Shown in pieces: positions 49,009-60,076 of a DNA stretch of 64,000 nt; positions within the stretch are counted from its first letter, which is position 1, and each line of letters opens with the position of its first letter. Below the pieces are notes generated by a model that saw only the letters and a program-made list of their open reading frames with translations, was not told where the DNA came from and made no database searches. This DNA comes from Marinilabilia sp. (GTDB taxonomy: Bacteria > Bacteroidota > Bacteroidia > Bacteroidales > Marinilabiliaceae), in the NCBI RefSeq assembly GCF_016278715.1, contig NZ_JADQBH010000033.1, positions 1 through 64,000 on the forward strand. The letters are read 5' to 3'. A program made the translations under genes and the position numbers.

Positions 49009-50552
<1,544 letters not shown>

Positions 50553-50553
<1 letters not shown>

Positions 50554-50828
50554 TGGAAGATCTTTATCTCGAAATTATCACGCCCGAAAAGATTCTGTAT
50601 GATGGGCTGGTGGGATTGATTGAAGTTCCCGGAGCCAGTGGACGGTTTGTGCTGTTGCGCGATCATGCTCCCATCATTTCCACGCTTGTTCGTGGGGATA
50701 TCAGGGTTATTGGGAAAGATGGATACGACCATCATTTTCGATGCAAACAAGGTGTGGTGGAGTGCCACGATAATCATACCGTTATTCTGATGGATGAACT
50801 ACCTGATGAAAATGAGGCTGACTTGTAA
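50553..50828 (+). CDS. atpC: ATP synthase F1 subunit epsilon
   Basis: LYLEIITPEKILYDGLVGLIEVPGASGRFVLLRDHAPIISTL; start overlaps the atpD stop (taATGg). Confidence 0.93.
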
Positions 50829-51132
50829 ATGTTAACTCGTGACGGGATTATTAGGTTTCTCCCATAACTTTTTTAACAGGATTTTTTTTCACTCCTTCTC
50901 GAACTGTATCCCCTCAATTATATATTATCTCTCTCCCTGGGAGGGATTAACTGATGCCATTTTCCTACCTGAAAAGGATTAAGGGAGGCTTTTCTATATT
51001 TTCCTGATCGATTTCCTGTTTTTTGTCTATGGTTTCCCTATTTTTGTCAAATATTATTCAGAAAGTATTAACAGAAAGTATTTTCCTGTGGGTTGAAATT
51101 TCAGGAAAATTGATTTCAAAAACGAAACCAAG

Positions 51133-51741
51133 ATGACTTTTAGCGAAACCTGTAACAAGATTTTTATTCAGTCCACCGAGCATTATCATGAATTTGACAA
51201 TGTGGATGCTACCCCGGAAAACCCGTATAAAGAGGAAACTATTGAGGATTTGCTCTTCAGAAAAAACTGGATTGATGCCGTGCAGTGGCACCTGGAAGAT
51301 ATTATTCGTGACCCTGAAATTCAGCCCGACGAGGCCTTGAAAATTAAACGTCGCATTGACAGCTCCAATCAGGACAGAACTGATTTGGTAGAATCTATCG
51401 ATGATTTCTTTTTGGCCAAATATAAGGATGTGAAAATCGCTTCTGATGCGACCATCAACACTGAGAGTCCTGCATGGGCTATCGACCGTCTTTCAATTCT
51501 GGCGCTTAAAATTTACCACATGGAGCAGGAAGTTAAGCGCGTTGATGCTTCTCCCAAACATCTGGAACAATGTAATCTGAAACTTTCCGTTTTGCTTCAG
51601 CAACGTGAAGATTTAAGCACTGCCATCGACCAGCTCATCGGAGATATTGAAGCAGGAAAGAAGTACATGAAAACCTATAAACAGATGAAAATGTACAACG
51701 ATCCGGCATTGAACCCCATTTTGTATAAAAACAAGAAATAG
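51133..51741 (+). CDS. DUF4254-like protein
   Basis: LLFRKNWIDAVQWHLEDIIRDPEI, IKRRIDSSNQDRTDLVE, IDRLSILALKIYHMEQE; first gene of the glycan cluster. Confidence 0.8.
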   Translation: MTFSETCNKIFIQSTEHYHEFDNVDATPENPYKEETIEDLLFRKNWIDAVQWHLEDIIRDPEIQPDEALKIKRRIDSSNQDRTDLVESIDDFFLAKYKDVKIASDATINTESPAWAIDRLSILALKIYHMEQEVKRVDASPKHLEQCNLKLSVLLQQREDLSTAIDQLIGDIEAGKKYMKTYKQMKMYNDPALNPILYKNKK

Positions 51742-51744
51742 GTT

Positions 51745-52776
51745 TTGAAGAAAAGAGTTCTTGTTTTTCGTTTTAGCGCCCTGGGCGATGTGGCTATGAC
51801 GGTTCCTGTTTTGTGGTCGTTTCTGGAGAAATACCCCGATCATGAAATTTGGTTTGTTTCGCGGCCTTTTGCCAGGGATTTTGTTGCCCCGTTGCCCCGT
51901 GTTCATTTCGTTCCTGTTGATTTAAAGCAGAAACACAAAGGCCTGGCCGGACTTTTTCTTCTGTTCAGGGAGTTGAAAATGCAGGGCCCGTGGGATGCCG
52001 TTGTTGATTTGCACAGCGTCTTACGGACGCATGTACTTACAACCTTGTTTCAGCTTTCGGGAGTCAGGGTTTCAAAAATTGATAAAGGTCGTTCAGAAAA
52101 AAAGAAGCTAACTCGTAAAGACAAAAAGGTTTTTAAGGCCCTGCCGACAACAGCCGAGCGCTACAGACAAACCTTTGCAAAAGCAGGATTTCCGTTTGAA
52201 TTGCAAAAATTTCCCGGAAAAACATTATACGGAAAAGACTCGCTTGATTCAAAAAGTCCCCCTTGGGGGGATTTAGGTGGCTCCTCTTTTTTAGTCGGTA
52301 TTGCTCCGTTTGCCAAACATCATTGGAAGATGTGGCCCGAAGAGAAAATGTTGAAACTGCTTGGGTTGCTTGAAGAGAGGGAGATTCCGGTTATTTTATT
52401 TGGAGGTCCCGGACAGGAACAGGAAAAGCTGGAGCAATGGGCTTCCGATTTTAAAAATGCCCGCACCTTTGCCGGAAAATTATCAATGGCTGAGGAATTG
52501 GAGCTTATATGCCGTCTGAGTGTGATGATATCTATGGATTCAGCAAATATGCATATTGCAAGTTTAGCCGGAACCCGTGTGGTAAGTATTTGGGGTGCTA
52601 CACATCCGTATGCAGGTTTTTATGGTTATGGGCAATCAGCCGAAGACGCCGTTCAGGTGGAGTTGGATTGCAGGCCTTGTTCAGTCTTTGGAAATAAGCC
52701 CTGCCACCGTGGTGATTTTGCCTGTATGGAACGAATTACTCCGGAAATGGTAGTGGAGCAAACTTTAAATACCTAA
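51745..52776 (+). CDS. glycosyltransferase family 9 (ADP-heptose transferase-like)
   Basis: VLVFRFSALGDVAMTVPVLWSF, VVDLHSVLRTHVLTTL, VGIAPFAKHHWKMWPEEKM, MISMDSANMHIASLAGTRVVSIWGATHPYAGF. Confidence 0.92.
   Translation: MKKRVLVFRFSALGDVAMTVPVLWSFLEKYPDHEIWFVSRPFARDFVAPLPRVHFVPVDLKQKHKGLAGLFLLFRELKMQGPWDAVVDLHSVLRTHVLTTLFQLSGVRVSKIDKGRSEKKKLTRKDKKVFKALPTTAERYRQTFAKAGFPFELQKFPGKTLYGKDSLDSKSPPWGDLGGSSFLVGIAPFAKHHWKMWPEEKMLKLLGLLEEREIPVILFGGPGQEQEKLEQWASDFKNARTFAGKLSMAEELELICRLSVMISMDSANMHIASLAGTRVVSIWGATHPYAGFYGYGQSAEDAVQVELDCRPCSVFGNKPCHRGDFACMERITPEMVVEQTLNT
52254..52284. repeat. REP-like palindromic sequence embedded in GT9 coding region
   Basis: agtcccccttggggggatttaggtggctcct, translated as SPPWGDLGGSS. 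Confidence 0.6.
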
Positions 52777-52784
52777 AACTTTTA

Positions 52785-55067
52785 TTGGCCCGGATGATGA
52801 ATATCGCATTAATTAACTCAATAGGAAAAAATAAATGGGGCGGTGGCGAGAAATGGATGATTATGACTGCTTCCGGGCTCAAGGCTCTTGGGCACAACGT
52901 ATTAATCGTCTGTCGTAAAAACTCCGTTCTTTCCAGAAGAGCAAAAGCGGAAAATCTTTCTGTGAAAGAAATTGGTGCCAATTCAGATTTCGATATCATT
53001 GCCTGCTGGCGGTTTTGTCGCTTTTTTAAAGAATTTCAGCCAAAAGCTGTTATTGGTTGTCAGAATAAGGATTGGAGAGTTGCTTCTGTTGCCCTTAAAA
53101 TTATTGGTGCTGATGCCAAAGTGTATTCCCGCCAGGGTCTGCAATTACTTAAAAACCATTGGTGGTACAAATGGACGGTTAAGCTTTTTTGCGACGGGAT
53201 TATTACCAATACCCATACCATCAAAAAAGAATATGAATCCTTTCTGCCCGTTAAGAAGGATTTTATTAAAGTAATTTTTAATGGGGTGGAAGAATTACAG
53301 GAACAGGGGAACTTTTTTGATTTTTCTCCCTGGATTTCTGCTGAAGTGAAAAATCCGGTTATCGTCTTATCCACCGGACGGCTTGCGAGACAAAAAGGGT
53401 TTAAGTTTTTGGTGGAAGCTGCCCGATATATTGTTGAGCAGCATGATAACGTATTTTTCTTTTTGGCTGGAAAAGGCCGATTGGAAAGTCAATTATTAAA
53501 ACTGATTAGAAAATATAACCTGGAGAAACGGTTTTTTCTGATTGGATTTCAAGAAGATATTTCCGGATTGCTTCGCGCTGCGGATATTTTTGTAATTCCG
53601 TCGTTGTATGAAGGGATGCCCAACTCTGTGTTAGAAGCTATGAGTTACAAATTGCCTGTAGTAGCCAGTAATGTAAATGGTGTAAGCGAGCTAATAAAGG
53701 ACGGAGAAAATGGATTTTCTATTAAGAGTGGCGATGTGGCACAATTGGTTGACAAACTTAATGTATTGATTTCTGATGGAGGAAAGAGGATGGAATTGGG
53801 CGAAAAAGGACATTTTTTTGTAAAAGATAATTTCTCTATTGACCGAATGGTTCAGGAGTTTGACCGTTTTATCAAAGGTGATGCAGAAAATAGGCGCCCG
53901 AAAAAACGGATGACTAATGTTCCAGACGGATTATCTTTTGACATGAGAATTGCCTACGATGCCAAAAGGGTGTATCACAACTTCACTGGTTTGGGGAATT
54001 ATAGCAGAGATCTTATCAGAATTTTAAAGCAATTTTTTCCCCGAAACCAGTATTTGCTTTATAATCCCAAGGCCTCTAAAAAACATGTTTTTGATGTTGA
54101 TAATAAGCATGTGGTAGAAATAAGGCCCAAAGGGAAGTTTTTTAAACTTTTTCCCTCCGTGTGGCGCCAGTTTAAAATAGTTAATGACCTTAAACGTGAC
54201 GGGGTTAAGCTATTTCACGGCCTCTCGGGAGAAATCCCTACAGGTCTGAAACAGCATGGAATAAAAAGTATGGTTACCGTACACGATCTTATCTTTTTGC
54301 GGTTTCCCAAATTCTATTCTTTTTTCGACCGGGAAATCCATACCATTAAAGCCAGACATTCCACCAGAAATGCAGATGTTGTTGTTGCTGTCAGTGAACA
54401 AACAAAAAACGATGTTGTAGAATTTTTTGGGGTTGACCCTTCCAAAATAAGGGTTATTTATCAGGGCTGCCAGGATATTTACAAGCAGAAATTTCCGGCT
54501 GAAGAAATTGAGCGCGTACGAAAAAAATACAATCTTCCGGAGCAATACCTTCTTAATGTTGGAACCATTGAGGAGCGGAAAAACATTCTTCTGGGGGTGA
54601 AAGCCATAAAGGATCTGGATACCCATCTGGCTATTGTAGGCTCCGAAACAGAATATACAAGCAGAGTTAAAGAATATATTCTGCACAATGAGATGGGCGA
54701 TAAAGTGTCCTTTTTGAAAGGAGTTCCCAACGACGAACTGGCCATGCTATATCAGGGGGCATCATTGTTTGTTTATCCTTCTCTTTTCGAGGGTTTTGGA
54801 ATTCCAATTATCGAAGCTTTGTTTTCCGATACCCCGGTGGTCACCTCAAAAGGCGGTTGTTTTGGAGAAGCAGGCGGTGCCGGGAGCTTATATATTGATC
54901 CCTTTAGTGTGGAGGAATTAAAAGATGCGATTGTTAAGGTTCTGACTGATTCGGCTCTCAGGGAAAGGCTGGTTGTGTCAGGGAGAGAGCACGTTAAGAA
55001 ATTCTCTGATGAGTTTATTGCCGACCAATATATGGCATTGTATCGGTCATTGTTGCTTGAGAAATAA
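52785..55067 (+). CDS. tandem (fused) GT4-family glycosyltransferase
   Basis: Domain 1: WGGGEKWMI, STGRLARQKGFKFLVEA, VIPSLYEGMPNSVLEAMS. Domain 2 from ~53944: MRIAYDAKRVYHNFTGLGNYSRDLI, NVGTIEERKNI, VYPSLFEGFGIPIIEAL. Confidence 0.9.
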   Translation: MARMMNIALINSIGKNKWGGGEKWMIMTASGLKALGHNVLIVCRKNSVLSRRAKAENLSVKEIGANSDFDIIACWRFCRFFKEFQPKAVIGCQNKDWRVASVALKIIGADAKVYSRQGLQLLKNHWWYKWTVKLFCDGIITNTHTIKKEYESFLPVKKDFIKVIFNGVEELQEQGNFFDFSPWISAEVKNPVIVLSTGRLARQKGFKFLVEAARYIVEQHDNVFFFLAGKGRLESQLLKLIRKYNLEKRFFLIGFQEDISGLLRAADIFVIPSLYEGMPNSVLEAMSYKLPVVASNVNGVSELIKDGENGFSIKSGDVAQLVDKLNVLISDGGKRMELGEKGHFFVKDNFSIDRMVQEFDRFIKGDAENRRPKKRMTNVPDGLSFDMRIAYDAKRVYHNFTGLGNYSRDLIRILKQFFPRNQYLLYNPKASKKHVFDVDNKHVVEIRPKGKFFKLFPSVWRQFKIVNDLKRDGVKLFHGLSGEIPTGLKQHGIKSMVTVHDLIFLRFPKFYSFFDREIHTIKARHSTRNADVVVAVSEQTKNDVVEFFGVDPSKIRVIYQGCQDIYKQKFPAEEIERVRKKYNLPEQYLLNVGTIEERKNILLGVKAIKDLDTHLAIVGSETEYTSRVKEYILHNEMGDKVSFLKGVPNDELAMLYQGASLFVYPSLFEGFGIPIIEALFSDTPVVTSKGGCFGEAGGAGSLYIDPFSVEELKDAIVKVLTDSALRERLVVSGREHVKKFSDEFIADQYMALYRSLLLEK

Positions 55068-55082
55068 AAAAAGAAATGTGTT

Positions 55083-55955
55083 ATGAAGGTTTGTGGTTTT
55101 ACAATTGTCAGAAATGCCATAAAATACGGTTATCCGGTAGTTGAGTCCATTAATTCTGTTCTCCCCGTATGCGATCACTTCATTGTGGCCGTTGGCAAAT
55201 CGGAGGATAATACTTTAGAGTTGATTAAGAGCATCGCCTCACCAAAGATTGAAATTCTTAAAACTGAGTGGGACGAATCACTTCAAGGAGGAGGCCGGGT
55301 GTTGGCTGTTGAGACCAATAAGGCAATGGATGCCATTGGCGAGGAGTTTGACTGGTGCTTTTACATCCAGGCAGATGAGGTTATCCATGAGAAGTATTAC
55401 CCTGAAATTCAGGAACAGATGAACTTTTGGAAAGATCATCCTCAGGTGGAGGGGCTTTTATTTAAGTATTTGCACTTTTGGGGTACTTACGATTATGTGG
55501 GAACCAACAGAATGTGGTACCGGCATGAGATTAGAATTATCCGAAATGATAAGTCTATTCGTTCCTACAAAGATGCACAAGGCTTTCGGAAAAACAACCA
55601 AAAACTGAACGTTAAGCTTGTTGATGCATATGTATACCATTATGGATGGGTAAGGTCTCCGGAGACGATTAGGGAGAAGATGAGTAGTTTTCATGCACTT
55701 TATCACTCAGGTGAGAAACTTAAAGAAAAACAAAGACAATCTGAGGATTTCGATTATGCACAGGTTGGGTCAGTCAGGAAATTTGAAGGATCTCATCCTG
55801 AGGTGATGAAACCTATGATTGAGAAGTTAGATTGGCACGTAAATATTGATGTGTCCCGAAAAAATATTGGTTTAAAAGATTATCTTTTATACCTTTTTGA
55901 AAAGGCTTTTGGATATCGATTGTTTGAATACAAGAATTATAAGGTTGTTAAATAG
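55083..55955 (+). CDS. glycosyltransferase family 2-like
   Basis: VCGFTIVRNAIKYGYPVVESINSVLPVCDHFIVAVGKSEDNT, CFYIQADEVIHEKYYPEI. Confidence 0.85.
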   Translation: MKVCGFTIVRNAIKYGYPVVESINSVLPVCDHFIVAVGKSEDNTLELIKSIASPKIEILKTEWDESLQGGGRVLAVETNKAMDAIGEEFDWCFYIQADEVIHEKYYPEIQEQMNFWKDHPQVEGLLFKYLHFWGTYDYVGTNRMWYRHEIRIIRNDKSIRSYKDAQGFRKNNQKLNVKLVDAYVYHYGWVRSPETIREKMSSFHALYHSGEKLKEKQRQSEDFDYAQVGSVRKFEGSHPEVMKPMIEKLDWHVNIDVSRKNIGLKDYLLYLFEKAFGYRLFEYKNYKVVK

Positions 55956-56174
55956 AAGTTATTCTGAAAAAAATATTTGGAAAATAACTGTCAGATAATT
56001 ATTTATCTTCGACGTTTTTATCTATTTTATTTATTTTTTTTCATATGTTAAATAATTTAAGAAGTTTTAGATTACCAGACAAATGAAAGAAAGTACTGGT
56101 TGTTTATTATTCTGGAAAATATAGATTTGTGCAGTTGTTAAAAAAGCTATTGTAATAGAAACCGAATAAGAAAT

Positions 56175-57113
56175 ATGCTGACCTGGAATTATCAAACCAA
56201 CAAGAACATTAATCTAAAATTTTCAATTGTTATTCCTTCATGGAACAATCTTGAAATGTTAAAAACCTGCGTGAAAAGTATTCAAAAGAACTCAACTTTC
56301 CAGCATCAAATCATAGTTCATGTAAATGAAGGCACGGATGGGACGCTGGAATGGGTGAAGGAGCAGGGGTTTGATTATACACATAGTGTGCAGAATGTTG
56401 GTGTTTGCTGGGCAATGAATGCGTGTAGGAGCCTGGTGCAAACAGATTACCTTGCGTTTTTAAATGATGATATGTATGTCCTGCCTGAATGGGATCTGGC
56501 CTTGTGGAAAGAAATTGAAGTCCTTCCCGATAATTTCTTCTTCTTATCATCTACTACCATTGAACCTCGAATTTCTCCACATCCCGGAATATTAGCTCCT
56601 TTTGATTACGGAACAACACCTGATAACTTCAGAGAGGAAGCGTTGCTCAATGAGCAAAGGAGTATCCCCGGGAACGATTGGCATGGAGCAACATGGCCTC
56701 CGAATATTGTGCACGTTAATGTGTGGGATTTGGTAGGAGGTTATTCCATTGAGTATTTTCCTGGCTTGTATTCAGATCCTGATTTTTCAATGAAACTTTA
56801 TGAAGCAGGGGTTCGGTATTTCAAGGGGATTGATGCCAGCCGTGCGTATCATTTTGGTTCTAAATCTACCCGAAGAATCAAGATGAATAAGGGAAGTAAA
56901 CAGTTTCTCAATAAATGGGGTATTACTTCAGCTTCGTTCACTCGTATCTTTCTTAAGAGAGGGCAGCGCTATACTTCACCTGTTGTTGTGAGTTCGGATG
57001 ATAAAGCTTTCAAAAAGGCAAGGGTAAAGAGTTGTTTGAAAAGGTTTTTTTGGAGTTTCAGCGGAACCGGCCGAACCATCGGATTGAATTCGTATGATAA
57101 ATTCGAAGATTAA
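56175..57113 (+). CDS. glycosyltransferase family 2
   Basis: FSIVIPSWNNLEMLKTCVKSI, YLAFLNDDMYVLPEWDLAL. Confidence 0.88.
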   Translation: MLTWNYQTNKNINLKFSIVIPSWNNLEMLKTCVKSIQKNSTFQHQIIVHVNEGTDGTLEWVKEQGFDYTHSVQNVGVCWAMNACRSLVQTDYLAFLNDDMYVLPEWDLALWKEIEVLPDNFFFLSSTTIEPRISPHPGILAPFDYGTTPDNFREEALLNEQRSIPGNDWHGATWPPNIVHVNVWDLVGGYSIEYFPGLYSDPDFSMKLYEAGVRYFKGIDASRAYHFGSKSTRRIKMNKGSKQFLNKWGITSASFTRIFLKRGQRYTSPVVVSSDDKAFKKARVKSCLKRFFWSFSGTGRTIGLNSYDKFED

Positions 57114-58132
57114 TGGATGAATCCAAAAGTTTAAATATTGGGGTTGTATTGCCCCACACAAAGCTATACGGTGGCGTTAGACGGTTTCTGGAACTTGGTA
57201 ATTTCTTTGTTTCGAAAGGACATCAGGCTTTTATATTTACACATGATGGAAAATCTCCTGAATGGTTTAGCTTTAACGGGCAGATTCTTTCATTTGAGAA
57301 AATGAGGGATTTTAAACTGGATGCGCTTTTCTTTACTGAACCTTCCTTTGCCCCGCTTGTAGCTGAGACAAAATCGACCCGGAAGATTTTTTATTTTGTC
57401 AGAGCCAATGAAAATCTTAATAAAATAAGGAAAAAGGTTGAAAATGTTGAGTTTTTTGCAAATTCAACCAATATGGTGCAACTGGCCAAAAGAAAATTTA
57501 ATATAGAAGCATTTCCTGCCATTGGAGGTTTGAATCCAGACCAATATGTGCCCAGGAAAGATCTGGGGATTAAGCAGGGAAAGCCTTTCGAAATATTGGC
57601 TTACGGACGGTTGGCTGAAAGGCGAAAAGGAACAAAATATGTTGTGAGTGCTTGTGAGCGTCTCCTTAAAAAAGGATATAGTATCCATCTAACTCTTTTT
57701 GATACTCCGGTGACAGAAAAAATGGAGAAAGCCATAAAGGAATTTTCCACCACGATTCCCTATTCTTTTATTCTTAACCATCCTGTGGAAAAAAATCAGG
57801 AGATTTTTCACAAAGCAGATGTGTTTGTAGCGCCTGAGAAAAAAGCCGGATGGGCAAATACTGTTGTAGAGGCAATGGCTTGTGGAATTCCGGTTATTGC
57901 CAGTACTTCCGGAACCATGGATTTCCTGGTTCATGAAGAAACCGGTCTGATAGTCTCCCGCAATTCCCGAAGAATCGCAAAAGCTATTGTACGTTTGATT
58001 GAAAATGAACAGTTGAGAATTGATTTGGCCGAAAAGGCTGTGGATAAAGTAAAAATTTTTGCCTGGAACGTTTTGGGTGAAAAGATCCTGGATTATTTGC
58101 AAAGAAAACCGGGAATTCCTCGCCGGTTTTGA
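57113..58132 (+). CDS. glycosyltransferase family 4
   Basis: ILAYGRLAERRKGTKYVVSAC, ADVFVAPEKKAGWANTVVEAMACGIPVIAS. Confidence 0.9.
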   Translation: MDESKSLNIGVVLPHTKLYGGVRRFLELGNFFVSKGHQAFIFTHDGKSPEWFSFNGQILSFEKMRDFKLDALFFTEPSFAPLVAETKSTRKIFYFVRANENLNKIRKKVENVEFFANSTNMVQLAKRKFNIEAFPAIGGLNPDQYVPRKDLGIKQGKPFEILAYGRLAERRKGTKYVVSACERLLKKGYSIHLTLFDTPVTEKMEKAIKEFSTTIPYSFILNHPVEKNQEIFHKADVFVAPEKKAGWANTVVEAMACGIPVIASTSGTMDFLVHEETGLIVSRNSRRIAKAIVRLIENEQLRIDLAEKAVDKVKIFAWNVLGEKILDYLQRKPGIPRRF

Positions 58133-58231
58133 CAAGTTCTTTCTCGGCTGTTTGTTCAACAGAACTATACATTACAAGGATTCCCCTCTTTTTCCTTACT
58201 TTTGCAGATTCCAATTACAGAATCAAAAAAA

Positions 58232-60076
58232 ATGAAGAGGTTTTTATATACATTTCTGAGGGTCTGGCTTTTCTGGCTGGTCTTTTTTGCTTTTTTCAGA
58301 GCTGTTTTCATCATTGTCAACTACAGCTATGCCGATAACACTCCGATTTTGACCATCCTGGCTTCTTTTGGGCCTGGTTTGCGCATGGATCTTTCCTTTT
58401 CGGGATATTTGATGTTACTCACGGGGGTTATTCAACTGGTTGCCTTGCTTGTTCAACGCAAGTTTTGCCAACAGTGTATCTTGTGGATGCATTACTTGTT
58501 GATTCCGGTTTTTACGGGACTGCAGCTTGGAGATATTAATCTTTTTCGTTATTGGGGAGGACATCTAAACAGCGAGGCTATTGCATTTATTGAAACTCCC
58601 GGAATTATTCTGAACTCTATCCACTGGACAGAAGCTTTGCTGTTCTTTGTAATACTGACAGGGATTTCGTGGGGCATCATCTGGTTGTTCAAAAAGTTTG
58701 TAGCCGGAGATAGACTGAATGAGATATTTACCTGGCGAGGAACTGCCATTAATGCGGGCATTACTTTGTTCATGGCCGCACTTATGATTGTTCCCATTCG
58801 GGGAAGCTTCGGTGTGGCACCGATAAATACAGGGGCTGCTTATTTTTCCAACTATTTGTTTGCAAACAATGCAGCGGTAAATCCTTTGTGGAACCTTGCT
58901 TATTCTATGAAGCGAAGCGGCATTGAGGAGGGTCAGTACTGGTTTGTCAGCGACGATGTTGCCCGGGAACAGTTTTCTGATATGATGCAACAATGTGGAG
59001 GTTTTTGGCATTTACTCAATACCCAACAGCCCAATATTGTGGTTGTTTTGCTGGAAGGTTTTTCGGCACAGGCTATTGGGTCTTTGGGAGGTGAACCCGT
59101 TGCAAAAAATCTGGAAAAATTGAAGAAAGACGGGGTATTCTTCAGTAACATTTTTGCCACCAGTTTTCGGTCTGACTACGGTATGGTTGGTGTGTTGGCC
59201 GGTTATCCCGGTATTCCCGGTTATTCAATCATGCAATATCCCGATAAATCGCGTAATCTCACCTTCATTCCCCAAAAGCTCAAAGAGGCCGGATACAAGG
59301 ATCTTAATTTTATTTACGGGGGCGATATGGGGTTTAAAAATCTGAAGTCATTGATTTCGCTGGCCGGGTTTGACGATGTGGTGGATATCAATGATTTTCC
59401 TGCCAAACAAAGAGGGCAAAAGTGGGGAGTGCATGACGAGTTTACGTTCCAAAAGTTTTCAACAATGATTGAGGAGTCGCAGTCTCCCTCCTTCAATTTT
59501 ATGTTTACACTCAGTAGCCATGAGCCGTTTGATGTTCCTATGGAACGGGTTTACGAAGATGATTATTTTAATTCGGTTCACTATACTGACAGCTGCCTGG
59601 GGGTTTTCTTTGACGAAATGAAAAGGCAAGACTTGTGGGACAATTCTCTTTTTGTGCTTATTGCTGATCACGGGGTCACAGGTCCCGAAAAACTAAGCAA
59701 TTTGGAATCCCGAAGATACCGAATCCCCATGTTGTGGGCTGGTGGAGCTCTGGCTATACGGGATACTGTTATAGATACTTATGGTTCACAGGTAGATTTG
59801 GCTGCTACTTTACTGTCGCAGCTTAAAATTGATTCGAACCCGTTTAAATTCAGTAAAAATATTCTCGATACAGCGGTACAGGGGTTCGCATTTATTCAGT
59901 ATCCCGAAGGCTTTGGATATGTGGATAGGGGGCAGTTTCAGATATTCGACAAGAGTAATTTCACTCCTCTGGTTTTGGAGGGTGCACAAACCCGTACCGA
60001 TAGCTTGAAAGCCAAAATTTTTATGCAGCAGGTGGCGAAGGATTTTAAAGAAAGAATAAGCAATGGAAAGAAATAG
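58232..60076 (+). CDS. LTA synthase-like sulfatase-domain membrane protein
   Basis: N-terminal TM bundle; PNIVVVLLEGFSAQAIGSLGGEPVAKNLEKL, FRSDYGMVGVLAGYPGIPGYS, VLIADHGVTGPE. TACTTTTG -7-like element at 58197-58204. Confidence 0.9.
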   Translation: MKRFLYTFLRVWLFWLVFFAFFRAVFIIVNYSYADNTPILTILASFGPGLRMDLSFSGYLMLLTGVIQLVALLVQRKFCQQCILWMHYLLIPVFTGLQLGDINLFRYWGGHLNSEAIAFIETPGIILNSIHWTEALLFFVILTGISWGIIWLFKKFVAGDRLNEIFTWRGTAINAGITLFMAALMIVPIRGSFGVAPINTGAAYFSNYLFANNAAVNPLWNLAYSMKRSGIEEGQYWFVSDDVAREQFSDMMQQCGGFWHLLNTQQPNIVVVLLEGFSAQAIGSLGGEPVAKNLEKLKKDGVFFSNIFATSFRSDYGMVGVLAGYPGIPGYSIMQYPDKSRNLTFIPQKLKEAGYKDLNFIYGGDMGFKNLKSLISLAGFDDVVDINDFPAKQRGQKWGVHDEFTFQKFSTMIEESQSPSFNFMFTLSSHEPFDVPMERVYEDDYFNSVHYTDSCLGVFFDEMKRQDLWDNSLFVLIADHGVTGPEKLSNLESRRYRIPMLWAGGALAIRDTVIDTYGSQVDLAATLLSQLKIDSNPFKFSKNILDTAVQGFAFIQYPEGFGYVDRGQFQIFDKSNFTPLVLEGAQTRTDSLKAKIFMQQVAKDFKERISNGKK

